Notes: a model not told the origin generated them from the sequence alone. Positions 45,057 to 55,554 are shown, numbered from the stretch's first letter. The stretch is DNA of 64,000 nt from Arion vulgaris (GCA_020796225.1 CM036753.1:70361865-70425864); one strand, 5' to 3'. Made by a program: numbers and translations.

Positions 45057-45237
45057 GCCCACCTGTACAGCGTGTTCGTAGCGCAGCGCATTGGACGACG
45101 AGTGACAAGCCCCTGTGAGTGCGGTTCAATTCCGAGGGCTGGCAGAAAAGTCACAGGTTCTCCAGATTTACGGTGTTCGTGGCACCGAACCGAAGAGCTG
45201 AAAGCTCAAGTGCTTTTGGATCGAAAAAAACACACAA
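45057..45237 (+). mobile_element. SINE-A copy with 14-bp imperfect TSD
   Basis: Flanks aaacctggctctgc (45043-45056) and aaacctagctttgc (45238-45251) differ at two positions. A box gtagcgcagcgcattgga, B box gcggttcaattccgagggct, body gtcacaggttctccagattt and ggtgttcgtggcaccgaacc, with an A-rich tail. It lacks the second half of the gtgttcgtggcaccgaac repeat present in longer copies. Confidence 0.9.
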
Positions 45238-45251
45238 AAACCTAGCTTTGC

Positions 45252-45651
45252 CTTATGTCAGTAACTTCATTCTAGCGCACCCAATAAACAAAATAAAACT
45301 AACATGACAAAAACAGAAAAATTAAGAGAACAAAAAAGCGGTGAAAGTACATTGAACTAAAGAAAAGAACAGACAGAATAAGAGTACAGAAAATAGGAAT
45401 AGTGTGAATGAGATAGATCTTTTACCCATGCAAATTACTGCTTCCAGAAATTCTAAGTACATCATGCATCTTCAATTCAGTAATATGTAAGACAAATGTT
45501 ACTAATAATCCTATATTACTGTGCATAGAGTAGGAATCAATACTAATGAATTACTTCTAGGGTGCATATCTGATTTTCTTTCTGTATAGATTGTCCAATA
45601 ACGAGTACAATATTATTGATTTTCTTATATATATATATATATATATATATA
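45252..45651. other. Spacer ending in (TA)n
   Basis: No supported feature except the (TA)n run at about 45629-45650. Confidence 0.5.
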
Positions 45652-45808
45652 CAGTGGCGGCTAGTGCTAATTTTTGTTGTTGGGGCCAGACACAAATTTT
45701 CGGAAAAATTATGGTTTTGGGTTAGGTTGTATTTTAATTTATAAAATAATAAATACATGTTACACATTATTTTTGGTGCGGCCCGGCCCCACTGACCCTT
45801 AATGACCC
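45652..45808. mobile_element. P-type MITE, right end degraded
   Basis: Starts cagtggcggctagtgctaat, has the ggttaggttgtattttaatt core and ggcccggccccactgaccct, then breaks off at cttaatgacc without the final inverted repeat. Confidence 0.88.
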
Positions 45809-46164
45809 ATACCATGTTCTATATATATATTGATTACAGTGGGTTTTTTGTTTTATTTATTAAGCAAATGTGATTTATTTCACCATAAGCGAAACACATA
45901 AAAAGAAAATATAGTTTTGCAAAAGGCCAAAAACAAGATACATCGACGTTTCAACCAAAAGGCTTTTATCAAGCAAAGGATACAAAAAAAAGAAAAATAT
46001 CAAACTTCATATTACGCCAGACATCACAAATATACAGTCAGACAATAAATCCCTAAACGGTCCTCAAATGCAAATATGTGACTAAAACGAAATAAATATG
46101 CAAATCTAAAAGAAATCAAAACGAAGATTTAACAATAATAATCAAATATGTACATAGCATATAT
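45809..46164. other. AT-rich spacer
   Basis: Nothing recognised. Confidence 0.5.
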
Positions 46165-46510
46165 ACATTTAAATGGAATGAATTCAAGAGAAGTGATGAA
46201 ATCAGAGAAATGTCTGGTCAAATACTAGTGACAACTGTTATAAGAAAGAGAAGATGTAGATATCTCGGACACACCTTGAAGAGAAAGGATCAAAGAATAT
46301 CAAAGCAGGCAGTGAAGTGGGATGCCAAAGGGTTCAAGAAAGAGAGGACGACCTAAGGAGACCCTGAAACGAACTTTGCTGAGAGAGGCAAGAAATATCG
46401 GTCTCAGTTCCTTGGAGAAGATTGAGCAAGTTGCCGTGGATAGAACGGTATGGAGAAATTACTTGCAGGCCCTATGTAACGTATAACGGTACGAGAGGAA
46501 TTATTATTAT
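46165..46510 (+). mobile_element. LINE 3' end (family 3), best copy
   Basis: gaagtgatgaaatcagagaa, ctcggacacaccttgaagag, aagagaggacgacctaagga, gaccctgaaacgaactttgc, ggagaagattgagcaagttg and cggtatggagaaattacttg correspond to a C-terminal LINE domain of the type GH-x-LKR...RGRPKETLKRTLL..A.DR..WR..V.ALC. The element ends cgtataacggtacgagagga followed by (att)n. Confidence 0.82.
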
Positions 46511-46803
46511 TATATTTACATTTAACATATACAAATATATTATGGAGCATGAGACGAGACTGTAGAAGCATAGGAATGTAGTGGGTTAGTCCATGAGCTC
46601 ACATGATAAAATATAAAGATATAAAATGATTTTCTACAGCAGACGACTCCGATAATCAGAGGAACATAATCGGATGGCTGTGACCTGGATATCGAAAACT
46701 CACAAATGGTCATTTCCATTGAAATGAGTGCTACATGAGTCTCATAGCGTTTGTGTGTGTCACGGAACTGTTGACCGAAACGGTCATTAAGCTTTACTAT
46801 AGC

Positions 46804-47056
46804 GGTCTAAAGCTGAAGGATTGACTTCATTTCACCTGGTATACCCTATTTGGCTCAGTCCCTCTCCGCAGAAATCGCACTCCACCTACTGAGAGTATTG
46901 CACAATGCACGGGCTTTATTTCTCCAACAACAATCCTTGGAGTCTCTGAAAAAAGATGCACTTGTCAACAGAACGGTGCGCCATGGATTCGAACTTGCGA
47001 CCTTCAGAACACAAGGGAAAGACGTAACCACTTAGCTACATAGATTCCCCCCTCCC
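46804..47056 (-). mobile_element. SINE-B copy
   Basis: In reverse: head cttaaccac-containing (tctatgtagctaagtggtta), B box region aggtcgcaagttcgaatcca, body ccaaggattgttg, agcccgtgcattgtgcaata, ctctcagtag, tctgcggagagggactgagc. Confidence 0.85.
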
Positions 47057-47086
47057 GTAGCTTCACTTCAGTTCACAAGCACACAT

Positions 47087-47189
47087 TTAGTAAATACAGC
47101 AGAACATGCATATTATGATAACGATCATCAACACAGATTTAGTAAATACAGCAGAACATGCATATTGTGATAACGATCATCAACACAGA
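47087..47189. repeat. 52-bp direct repeat, 2 copies
   Basis: atttagtaaatacagcagaa then catgcatattatgataacga occurs twice in tandem, followed by three agatgtaaaac units. Confidence 0.9.
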
Positions 47190-47377
47190 TGTAAAACAGA
47201 TGTAAAACAGATGTAAAACACTTTTAAAACGAAGTCAGATAGTTTTAAAAAGTACAAAAACAAGAAACAGCAACATTTGCAGTCTTTATATCAATACCAA
47301 CAAATATTCTATAATCAGATCAAGACGTGCTATATTTATACATAACTTACTGGATAAATACAGAAATAGATAGCACC

Positions 47378-47510
47378 AAGGTGACCGGACGTCCCGGTTT
47401 TATCGGGATTGTACGAGATTTGGATGATTTGTCCCAGTGTCAAAAATAGCTGTCTCGGGACGGAAAAATGTCCCGGTTTTTAAGAATCGATCAGTTGATC
47501 ATATTAAAAA
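47378..47510. mobile_element. Possible DNA-transposon fragment (TCCCGG-rich)
   Basis: gtgaccggacgtcccggttt and internal tcccag, tctcgggacgg, tgtcccggtttttaag resemble the terminal zone of hAT-like elements seen in invertebrates. No partner end or target duplication found. Confidence 0.35.
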
Positions 47511-47754
47511 TAGTTTAATGTGTGTATATAAACTTTCTCTGAAATGTAAATGACTTATTCATTATTAACAAGAAGCTGGGGATAAACTATTCACACTATA
47601 GAGTAGTGGTGCACATTTCACAATAGATACGTTGACAGTTCTGCTTTCGGCATTCAAAGGACGGGCGCAGAGAGATTGTTTCTGGTTCAGACATTCGAAG
47701 CAATATCTTGGTAGCTAGTTCTGGGATTTGTGGGTACGACCGACATGTGAGTTT

Positions 47755-47989
47755 CAAAAATGAAAATCATGGCATATCCTTTACAGGACGTAGCCATCAA
47801 CCACAGTAAACGAGTCGTTGATTTTCTAGGCACCACTTATACGTTCAGTAGTTTGCCATTGCTTTCTGAACGACGAGGTTCATTTTTACCTTTTGTAAAA
47901 TTTCCACGGAAACCGTGGGGTTTGAACTAGGTACGCTTGGTTTTGTGATCGAGCTCACTACCGCTTGAGCTACAGACGCTCACGCTGGG
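47755..47989 (-). mobile_element. SINE-D copy
   Basis: The reverse of the copy at 43973: aaaatcatggcatatccttt, ggacgtagccatcaaccaca, ttgattttctaggcaccact, tatacgttcagtagtttgcc, and a head with ggtttgaactaggtacgctt (B-box region) and cgcttgagctacagacgctc. Confidence 0.85.
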
Positions 47990-47999
47990 AGTTTACATT

Positions 48000-48475
48000 C
48001 ATCATTATCATCATCAAGCTTCATCGATGCCGAGGACCCGCATTTTTATATTCATCTCGTACCGTTATACGTTACACAGGGCCTGTAAGTAATTTATCAA
48101 TAACGGTTTATCCTGGGCAACTCGCCTAATCTTCTACGATATTTCTCGCCAGCTTCAGTAAAGTTTGTTTCAGGGTTTCCCTATGACGTCATTTCTTTCT
48201 TGAACCCTTTGCCTCCCACTACAAAGCATGCTTTATGATGTTTTGATCATCTCTTGTCAGAGTATGCCGAACATATCTCCATTTATTTCTTGAACCCTTT
48301 GCTTCCCACTTCAAAGCATGCTTCATGATTCTTTGATCATCTCTTGTCAGAGTATGCCGAACATATCTCCATTTATTTCTTGAACCCTTTGCCTCCCACT
48401 ACAATGCATACTTTATGATGCTTTAATCATCTCTTGTCAGAGTATGCCAAACATATCTCCATTTTCTCATTCTTA
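48000..48475 (-). mobile_element. LINE 3' end (family 3), reverse, with 90-bp repeats
   Basis: Reverse complement of the 46165 element: cgtaccgttatacgttacac, agggcctgtaagtaattt, ttatcctgggcaactcgcc, agcttcagtaaagtttgttt, tcagggtttccctatgacgt, tcttgaaccctttgcctccc. The last part is triplicated (see the repeat entry). Confidence 0.82.
48196..48464. repeat. 90-bp tandem repeat inside a LINE end, 3 copies
   Basis: Units start tttcttgaaccctttgcctc at 48196, 48286 and 48376 and end acatatctccatt. The single-copy counterpart is in the LINE end at about 46270-46340. Confidence 0.93.
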
Positions 48476-48630
48476 TAACAGTTGTTACTCGTAATTATAC
48501 ATACTCAGAGAGAAAACATTTTCTTTCAATTCGATCTTGTGCGTATTTCTCTACCTCAAATCTAGTCTTCTGTCAGGTTTTGAGTTCTGCTTCTACAAGT
48601 CGTCTCCATGTGCCCCTAGGCCTCCTTTTT
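48476..48630 (-). mobile_element. LINE terminal fragment
   Basis: The reverse complement has gcacatggagacgacttgta, actagatttgaggtagagaa, and cacaagatcgaattgaaaga, matching the plus-strand piece at 50612-50706. The coding pattern resembles a LINE end (RPRGTWRR-like, then RFEVEK, AQDRIERK). Confidence 0.7.
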
Positions 48631-49457
48631 TTTAATTGTCCTGGGCGCAAAGAGAAAGACAATCAAAACTGGGTTTTCCTGTACGTTTTCGCTTTGCCGT
48701 TTATCATTAAACAGTGTTCCGTCTCTCGTCACTATGACAACAGGATGTTCAATGGCAGTTTTTTAAATCTGTTTCTATAGTTGTTTTCTTTTTTTAAAGA
48801 GAGGAGTGTCACCGCCCCATGTCCAACCGCCTTAGTTGATTTTAACGACATTTCGAGAGTAAACAGTGGTTCTATTCTTCGCTATCGTATGGTTTCTCTA
48901 CCATTACTCAATGGTTTCTTTATCATCACTTTACGGTTTCTTTACTATAACTCTTTTCTGTATCAAGCTAGCAGACAATGATTTTTACAAACGTATCCCT
49001 TGAGAACTGATAAGCTCGGTTGTTGATTTTATTCTGTGACATGAAGTTAAATGTTTATTTGCTGGTAGTAAATATCATAGCCAACTTCACGGAATTCAGT
49101 ACAGGTTGAATGAATGGTAAATATCATTCCAGCAGACTGCAAACGATATGCATGCTGATGGTTTCACATGACTCATTGGTTATATGTATTCGTCCTCTCT
49201 AGCGACTTTTCTTACAAGTGTGATAAAACGTTACAACAGTGTCACCATCAACTACTTCATCGATAACCGTATCATGAAGTTAAGCTTCCATTATCTTCTC
49301 TCTTTGTCATGCAGTCTCATTTTCATTAATTGAGTCTTTTATCACGAAATCCTTCAACTTTTCTCATCTCATTACACGCGTAAAAGAAAGAACGAAACAG
49401 TTTTAGCTGTCCCTGATCTCTGTGATAAGCTTCCTTTCTACACTGGACGCACTCGGT
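48631..49457. other. Spacer, nothing recognised
   Basis: A small internal similarity (ggtttctctaccattactca, ggtttctttatcatcacttt, ggtttctttactataact at 48890-48955) but no supported gene. Confidence 0.5.
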
Positions 49458-49937
49458 GATTTTTTTTCCCCTCAGCTATTCATTATATTCTGTAACATTT
49501 TTCCCCCTCAGCTATTCATTATATTTTGTAACATTTTTTCCCCTCAGCTATTCATTATATTTTGTAACATTTTTTCCCCTCAGCTATTCATTATATTTTG
49601 TAACATTTTTTCCCCCTCTGCTATTCATTATATTTTATAACATTTTTTCCCCCTCAGCTATTCATTATATTTTATAACATTTTTTTCCCCTCAGCTATTC
49701 ATTATATTTTGTAACATTTTTTTCCCCCTCAGCTATTCATTATATTTTGTAACATTTTTTTCCCCTCAGTTATTCATTATATTTTGTAACATTTTTTTTC
49801 CCTCAGCTATTCATTATATTTTGTAACATTTTTTCCCCTCAGCTATTCATTATATTTTGTAACATTTTTTCCCCTCAGCTATTCATTATATTTTGTAACA
49901 TTTTTTCCCCTCAGCTATTCATTATATTTTGTAACAA
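49458..49937. repeat. 36-bp minisatellite resembling splice acceptors, 13 copies
   Basis: Units of ttttttcccctcagctattc plus attatattttgtaaca, with T-run length differing between copies. Each unit has a pyrimidine tract followed by CAG, a good 3' splice-site match. Confidence 0.95.
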
Positions 49938-50094
49938 TTTTTTTGCAAAACCAGATCTTTGTTACCAGACACTTAATGTGATAGAATCATATATTCATCT
50001 CATTTCTGACCTATCAGACTGCTATCGAGCATACTGATACGGTCAATTAATTTAAGTATTAATTATAAGGACTTGTCGATTAGTAGAAAAGAGA

Positions 50095-50298
50095 CTAAAT
50101 CGACAAGTCTTTATGTGGTCATCAGTTGGGAAAAGAAAACGTGGAAGACCAAAGACCACTCTTCGAAGAACAATCCTACAAGAAAGTAAACTATTGGGAT
50201 ATAAAACCATACAAGATCTCCAACTACTAGCAACGAACTGCATCACATGGAGATCTAAAACTTCTGTCCTATGTGCCGCCTTTGGCACGAAAGGATAA
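50095..50298 (+). mobile_element. LINE C-terminal fragment (family 5)
   Basis: Open frame reading VGKRKRGRPKTTLRRTIL, QESKLLGYKTIQDLQLLA, TNCITWRSKTSVLCAAFG, then a stop. This matches the end of a common LINE type (GKRKRGRPKTTWRRT...W..L...A..R..WRS...ALC). Confidence 0.85.
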
Positions 50299-50317
50299 AC
50301 TGAACTAAATATAAATA

Positions 50318-50480
50318 TAATGCGAGACGGATTAGCGTAAGCGTTCGACTATCGTCTCGGACACATGAAGGTAATGGGTTCAATCTCATACTCGACGTTT
50401 CACAATGAGAAAAGGAATCGTGCTCACTAGGACCTGGAAATGTGGTAACAGGCACTACATACTCTAATGACTTAAAAGGC
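50318..50480 (+). mobile_element. SINE-E candidate
   Basis: tRNA-like head with ggattagcgtaagcgttcga (A-box region) and gtaatgggttcaatctcata (B-box region), 50 bp apart, followed by a non-tRNA body ending near ttaaaaggctgtggg. Single copy here, so the family is not proven. Confidence 0.5.
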
Positions 50481-50539
50481 TGTGGGAAATTATGGATATT
50501 TATTTCAATTTATATTATAAGAAATTAGAATAATGGGAG

Positions 50540-51390
50540 TAATCGACTTCATCAAGAAACAACAAATTAAATGTTTCAGCTACATCAGCAGATTACCAAC
50601 AGACAAAAGGGACACATGGAGACGAACTGTAGATGCATAGCTCAAAGCCTGGCATAAGACTAGATTTGAGGTCGAGAAAAAAGCACAAGATCGAATTGAA
50701 AGAAAACATCTCAAAGAGCATTGTTACTCCGATACAGTGAGTAGAAAGAAAACAGTGAGTAGAAAGAAAACAGTGAGTAGAAAGAAAACAGTGAGTAGAA
50801 AGAAAACAGTGAGTAGAAAGAAAACAGTGAGTAGAAAGAAAACAGTGAGTAGAAAGAAAACAGTGAGTAGAAAGAAAACAGTGAGTAGAAAGAAAACAAT
50901 GAGTAGAAAGAAAACAGTGAGTAGAAAGAAAACAGTGAGTAGAAAGAAAACAGTGAGTAGAAAGAAAACAGTGAGTAGAAAGAAAACAGTGAGTAGAAAG
51001 AAAACAGTGAGTAGAAAGAAAACAATGAGTAGAAAGAAAACAGTGAGTAGAAAGAAAACAGTGAGTAGAAAGAAAACAGTGAGTAGAAAGAAAACAATGA
51101 GTAGAAAGAAAACAATGAGTAGAAAGAAAACAGTGAGTAGAAAGAAAACAATGAGTAGAAAGAAAACAGTGAGTAGAAAGAAAACAATGAGTAGAAAGAA
51201 AACAATGAGTAGAAAGAAAACAATGAGTAGAAAGAAAACAGTGAGTAGAAAGAAAAAGGCCGTCCCCATAAAAGGTGGACATCAGAAATAATAGAGATGG
51301 TAAAAAAACACTATTTATGAAGATCACACAAAAGCCCGTTCTAGAAATCTCTTCCTATCCTAACGCTGTGAGGCAAAACAGGATTAGAAA
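50540..51390 (+). mobile_element. LINE family 1 3' end with inserted LINE piece and minisatellite
   Basis: acttcatcaagaaacaacaa, cagattaccaacagac, then after an insert caaagagcattgttactccg and atacagtg lead into an 18-bp array. The element resumes at aaggccgtccccataaaagg and continues to the usual 3' end (gcccgttctagaaatctctt, ctgtgaggcaaaacaggatt, agaaaaaaagaag). The insert at 50597-50706 is the end of another LINE (same as 48476-48630). Confidence 0.82.
50734..51255. repeat. 18-bp minisatellite inside a LINE, 29 copies
   Basis: Units of acagtgagtagaaagaaa (or acaatgag). The unaltered LINE copies read gatacagtggattcaaagca at 7886 and gatacaatgggtacaaagca at 36462, so the unit derives from this place in the element. 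The VSRKKT and LSTHCF frames are products of the periodicity. Confidence 0.96.
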
Positions 51391-52090
51391 AAAAGAAGAA
51401 AGAATAAGGTGAACATGTATTTCAAGAAAACGCATGTATGATGATTTTCTTCAAATAATGACAATTTGTTCTCTCATGAATCATCATTTCAACTGAAATC
51501 TATGATTATATTTCTCAATATTTATTATCTGTAGTATTATTTTAAAAATTATGATGTAGACCTGAGATAAGCAATATTATGTATACCAGAGACTGGTTCT
51601 GAGAAATGTGAGAATTTAGTGGGTCGATTACTCTACCATAATGAAATATTTCTTAAAATGTTTCATCTGATTAGGCAATTCAATATAATAAAGAAGTCTA
51701 ATTAATTAAGAATAGTAGGGATCAAAGATGAGAGAGGTAGAGAGAAACAGAGAGAGAAACAGAGAGAGAAACAGAGAAAGAATAGAAGATGGAGAGAGAG
51801 AGAAGAAAAAGGAATAATAAATTCTAAATGAGTAGCTTACAGAATTTAATGAGATGATTGTGCTTAAAGTTTGTGATTGTGCACAATCCTTGTTAAATCT
51901 GATGATGTTTGGTTAGCTGCAATGCGCAATATGATTCCAAGATTAGCAAAGGGTTATCAAGATACAAATTAAAGGGGAAAAAAATAGGTATTTCTTCTTG
52001 AGAAGTATAACAATCTTTGTCCGCTTTTCGTTTTTTGAATGACATTGTCAATGTGTAACTTTTGACAAATGGTTATAAACTTTCAACGTC
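51391..52090. other. AT-rich spacer with (GA)n tract
   Basis: Purine-rich run gagagaaacagagagagaaa and similar at about 51730-51810; otherwise nothing recognised. Confidence 0.5.
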
Positions 52091-52094
52091 TTCT

Positions 52095-52346
52095 TTAGAG
52101 GGTCTTAAGCCGAAGAATGAACTTATCGCACCGGGATTTACCCCATATGGCTCGGTCCCTCTCAGCAGAAATTGCATGCTATCTGCCGAAAGTATTGCAC
52201 AAAGCACGAGTTCCGTAGCCTCGACAACATTGATAGGGTCTCTGGAAAATATGCACCCGTGAACATAGCGGCGCGGTTTGGAGTCGAACTCACGATTTTT
52301 GGAATACAAGGCTAGGACTTAACCATTTAGCCACAGAGACTCCCAG
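52095..52346 (-). mobile_element. SINE-B copy
   Basis: Reverse of the family: cttaagccgaagaatgaact, tatggctcggtccctctcag, agtattgcacaaagcacgag, ttccgtagcc, gggtctctgg, B-box region tggagtcgaactcacgattt, A-box region ggacttaaccatttagccac, ending agagactccc. Confidence 0.85.
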
Positions 52347-52439
52347 AATGTGTCTTCCTTACGTACATACAACCACCTCCACAGCACAATCCCTTCTACT
52401 TACCGTTTACAGATTACACATACAAAGCAATATCCCACT

Positions 52440-52698
52440 CAGAGATCGCCCGAGTGGTTATCGGGGCCCAAATTTGGGATGTAAAGAATAGAACCAGTTA
52501 CCTGCCACGCATGTCGTAAGAGGCGACAAAGAAGGTTTGGCTGAAATCGGATGCACGTGTCCTAAACATGTACAAGTCTATGCGTTTAGGGCCTACCAAA
52601 CCAATGTGCAACGTATACACGTTCTTGGCAAAGATCAAACATTTCACAAAGGGTGATTAAAATTGGTCGTAAAGAACGAACGCAAAGAAGAAGAAGAA
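52440..52698 (+). mobile_element. SINE-C copy with long 28-bp flanking repeat
   Basis: Head gatcgcccgagtggttatcg, body as in 39162, tail gaacgcaaagaagaagaag. Flanks 52412-52439 and 52699-52726 (both begin gattacacataca and end ccact) match over 28 bp with three differences, unusually long for a SINE target duplication. Confidence 0.9.
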
Positions 52699-52726
52699 GA
52701 TTACACATACAGAGCAACATTCCACT

Positions 52727-53088
52727 TTTTACCGTGCGTGTGTATTTTTACCAAAGTGTATTGTAATATTAGAATGAGACGGGCCCGGTTGCAATTGTTT
52801 GGCGGGATTGTTCCAGATAAAATGATTATTTTGTATCTTAGAGCTAAGAACTTTATCCAACATTCTTGTTCAAAACTAATCTTGTTTCATACAACAAATG
52901 TCAGTGAAATCATTATCCTAGTGAGACGAATATGCATTATGAACAACACAATCAAAATGATGTGAAACATAAAAGTGATTTTGTTTCAAATATAATAAAA
53001 AAAATGAATCTAATATGGCTAGGAAGATAATTAGAGATTAATGTCAGATATCAGAATACAGTAAGTGTATTTTCAATAAAGAAAGTGG
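52727..53088. other. Spacer, nothing recognised
   Basis: A frame of 100 codons overlaps the SINE-C tail and has no domain. Confidence 0.45.
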
Positions 53089-53096
53089 CCCTAGAT

Positions 53097-53578
53097 CAGT
53101 GGTTCTCAACTTTCCTAAAGCTGCGACCCTTTAATACAGCTCCTCATGTTGTGGTGACCCCCAACCATAAAATTATTTTCGTTGCTACTTCATAACTGTC
53201 ATTTTGCTAGTGTTATGAATCGTAATGTAAACATCTGATATGCAGGATGTATTTTCATTGTTACAAATTGAACATAATTAAAGGATACACATGTGTGACT
53301 GGTCCGGATAAGTACATTATGGCGTCAACCCTGTCACATAGACCTGTATCTGTTCAGGTTGTATGTGATGGGGTTCGCACGATGATGCCATCACGCTGGG
53401 TACTCGTATGTGGGCGTATCTGCATGTGGGGCGGACCCACCTGGTGACGGATAAAGAAGCGGTGTCTCGATTTCTAAGACCATGGAAAAAATGTGTTTAC
53501 CGATGGTTCTAGGCGACCCCTGTGAAATGGTCGTTCGGCGCCCTAAAGGGTTCGCGACCCACAGGTTGAGAGCCACTG
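53097..53578. mobile_element. SPIN-like hAT transposon, non-autonomous
   Basis: 482 bp with a perfect 8-bp duplication ccctagat at 53089-53096 and 53579-53586. The left end cagtggttctcaactttcct and right end (reverse) cagtggctctcaacctgtgg are inverted. From memory, the left 180 bp (gcgaccctttaatacagctc, tgttgtggtgacccccaacc, attttcgttgctacttcata, tgatatgcaggatgtatttt) follows the SPIN (Space Invaders) hAT sequence with few changes. The right end also keeps the SPIN pattern (ccgatggttctaggcgaccc). The middle (about 53285-53480) is not familiar and holds no transposase. Confidence 0.9.
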
Positions 53579-53707
53579 CCCTAGATAATGAAGAAAATAA
53601 GGAGAAGAAAAGAATGACAGACACGTAAAATTTGTCTCAATGTAGATGTAGATTACCGACCTGCTTTTAGATTTAAAATAAAGGACTGTACATTCTTCCT
53701 TTGTGTT

Positions 53708-53930
53708 TTACTATAACTGTGACACTATAACTATGAGACTATAACTATGAGACTATAACTATGTGACTATAACTATGAGACTATAACTATGAGACTATAA
53801 CTATGAGACTATAACTATGTGACTATAACTATGTGACTATAACTATGTGACTATAGCTATGGGACTATAATTATGACATTATAACTATGACATTATAACT
53901 ACGACACTATAACTATGACACTATAATTAT
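53708..53930. repeat. 14-bp minisatellite, about 15 copies
   Basis: Units of actataactatgag with gtg, gac and cac variants; the last copies change to cattataactatga. Confidence 0.93.
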
Positions 53931-54831
53931 AATCAATAAATATTATAAAAAGCCCAAATCCCCCTCCCCAGTTTGTATAGTTCCAACCTGTAAATACCAT
54001 CAATGATCCGACAGTGACTCCCATCCAAATAATAATAATAAAGAAAGAAATACAGAAGAACTTAATATTACCTTTTTTAATGACATAAATGAATTCATTG
54101 AGTGACACATATTGTCTCCCCAGATTAGTTTATATTCGTGTGCACACATCAAATAGTTGTATCATGACATTTCTCTCTATGCAATATTGTGACAAACTTA
54201 GATATCGACAAAGCATGATTTGTACATTCTTACATAGTCCCGTCTCATTATTCCAGTTTTGTCCGTCTCTTTTTTCATTATCTAGTAACAAACAGACAAA
54301 TATTTACATTTAATATTGAAATTATCCAGATAGAAAAGGTTGAAAAACACCCAAAATGTCACACTCTGTTCGAGTGCAAATGATCATTGATCTTGGAATT
54401 CATGAATGCTTGTTGCTACGAGAGATTTATCGGACAGGAAGAGGAAGCGATGGTTTAACGGTTAATTCGACTTTTCTACTTCGGAAATCATGTTGGCCAG
54501 ACTGCAATTTCTATCTGTGTGCACCCCTCCTCTTCTCCCAATTCTTCCCGTTCGTCTGTCTTGTCCCTTGAAAGTAGTATTGAAATTCAAGGGTGGTAAC
54601 TGAAATCTAAGAAGAAACAATCACATGGAATTTACTCAAGTAATGATCTAATTGATGAGTATTTCAATGGAAACTTACTTTCTACAACGCATTTAAGTCA
54701 GCATTAAATAGTGTAGAGATCGGATAGAAAACTGAATGGCAATGAAACTAATAAATCATTCAGTCAACCAAACAATCACTGAATTGGTGTTACATCAACA
54801 ATCCACTTCCTCAATCAATCATGTATGTGAC
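53931..54831. other. Spacer, nothing recognised
   Basis: Several short frames (60-74 codons) without motifs; no shared repeat found. Confidence 0.5.
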
Positions 54832-55325
54832 ATGTCTCACACCGTAAACCACAAGTGATAAATAGAGACATGAGTTTCTTCAGATGAACTGTGATGTCTC
54901 AAACCGTAACCTCAAGTGATAAATAGAGACATGAGATTTTTCAGATGAACTGTGATGTCTCAAACCGTAACCTCAAGTGATAAATAGAGACATGAGTTTC
55001 TTCAGATGAACTGTGATGCCTCATACCAAAAACCACAAGTGATAAAATAGAGACATGAGATTCTTCAGATGAACTGTGATGTCTCAAACTGTAACCTCAA
55101 GTGATAAATAGAGACATGAGATTCTTCAGATGAACTGTGATGTCTCATACCATAAACCTCAAGTGATAAATAGAGACATGAGATTCTTCAGATGAACTGC
55201 GATGTCTCATACCATAAACCACAAGTGATAAATAGAGACATGAGATTCTTCAGATGAACTGCGATGTCTCATACCATAAACCACAAGTGATAAATAGAGA
55301 TATGAGTGTCTTCGGATGAACTATG
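54832..55325. repeat. 62-bp minisatellite, 8 copies
   Basis: Units of gatgtctcataccataaacc plus acaagtgataaatagagaca, tgagattcttcagatgaact. Two subtypes (aaaccgtaacctc and ataccataaaccac). Confidence 0.95.
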
Positions 55326-55391
55326 ATGAAAGCAACGTTCTACAAGGGACATCATACTTGATGACGATCTAATTAGACAAATTATTTTATG

Positions 55392-55546
55392 CAGTGGCGG
55401 CTCGTGCTAAGTTTTGTTTGTGAGACCAGACATATTTTTTGTGGAAAATCATGGTATCGGGTTAGGTTATATTTTAATTTATATACGTTACACATTATTT
55501 TTCGTGTGGCTCGGCCCCACTGGCCCTTAATGACGAGCCGCTACTG
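55392..55546. mobile_element. P-type MITE with perfect 8-bp TSD
   Basis: 155 bp from cagtggcggctcgtgctaag to aatgacgagccgctactg, flanked by attttatg at 55384-55391 and 55547-55554. Core of the ggttaggttatattttaatt type. Confidence 0.95.
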
Positions 55547-55554
55547 ATTTTATG

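Noticed and set aside
45057..45130. Genuine tRNA gene (A and B boxes)
   Set aside because: The tRNA-like head is followed by a conserved non-tRNA body, repeated in several copies with A tails and TSDs, so it is a SINE.
50593..51327. Long frames reading SRKKTV and LSTHCF repeats
   Set aside because: Produced by the 18-bp array inside a LINE; open on both strands.
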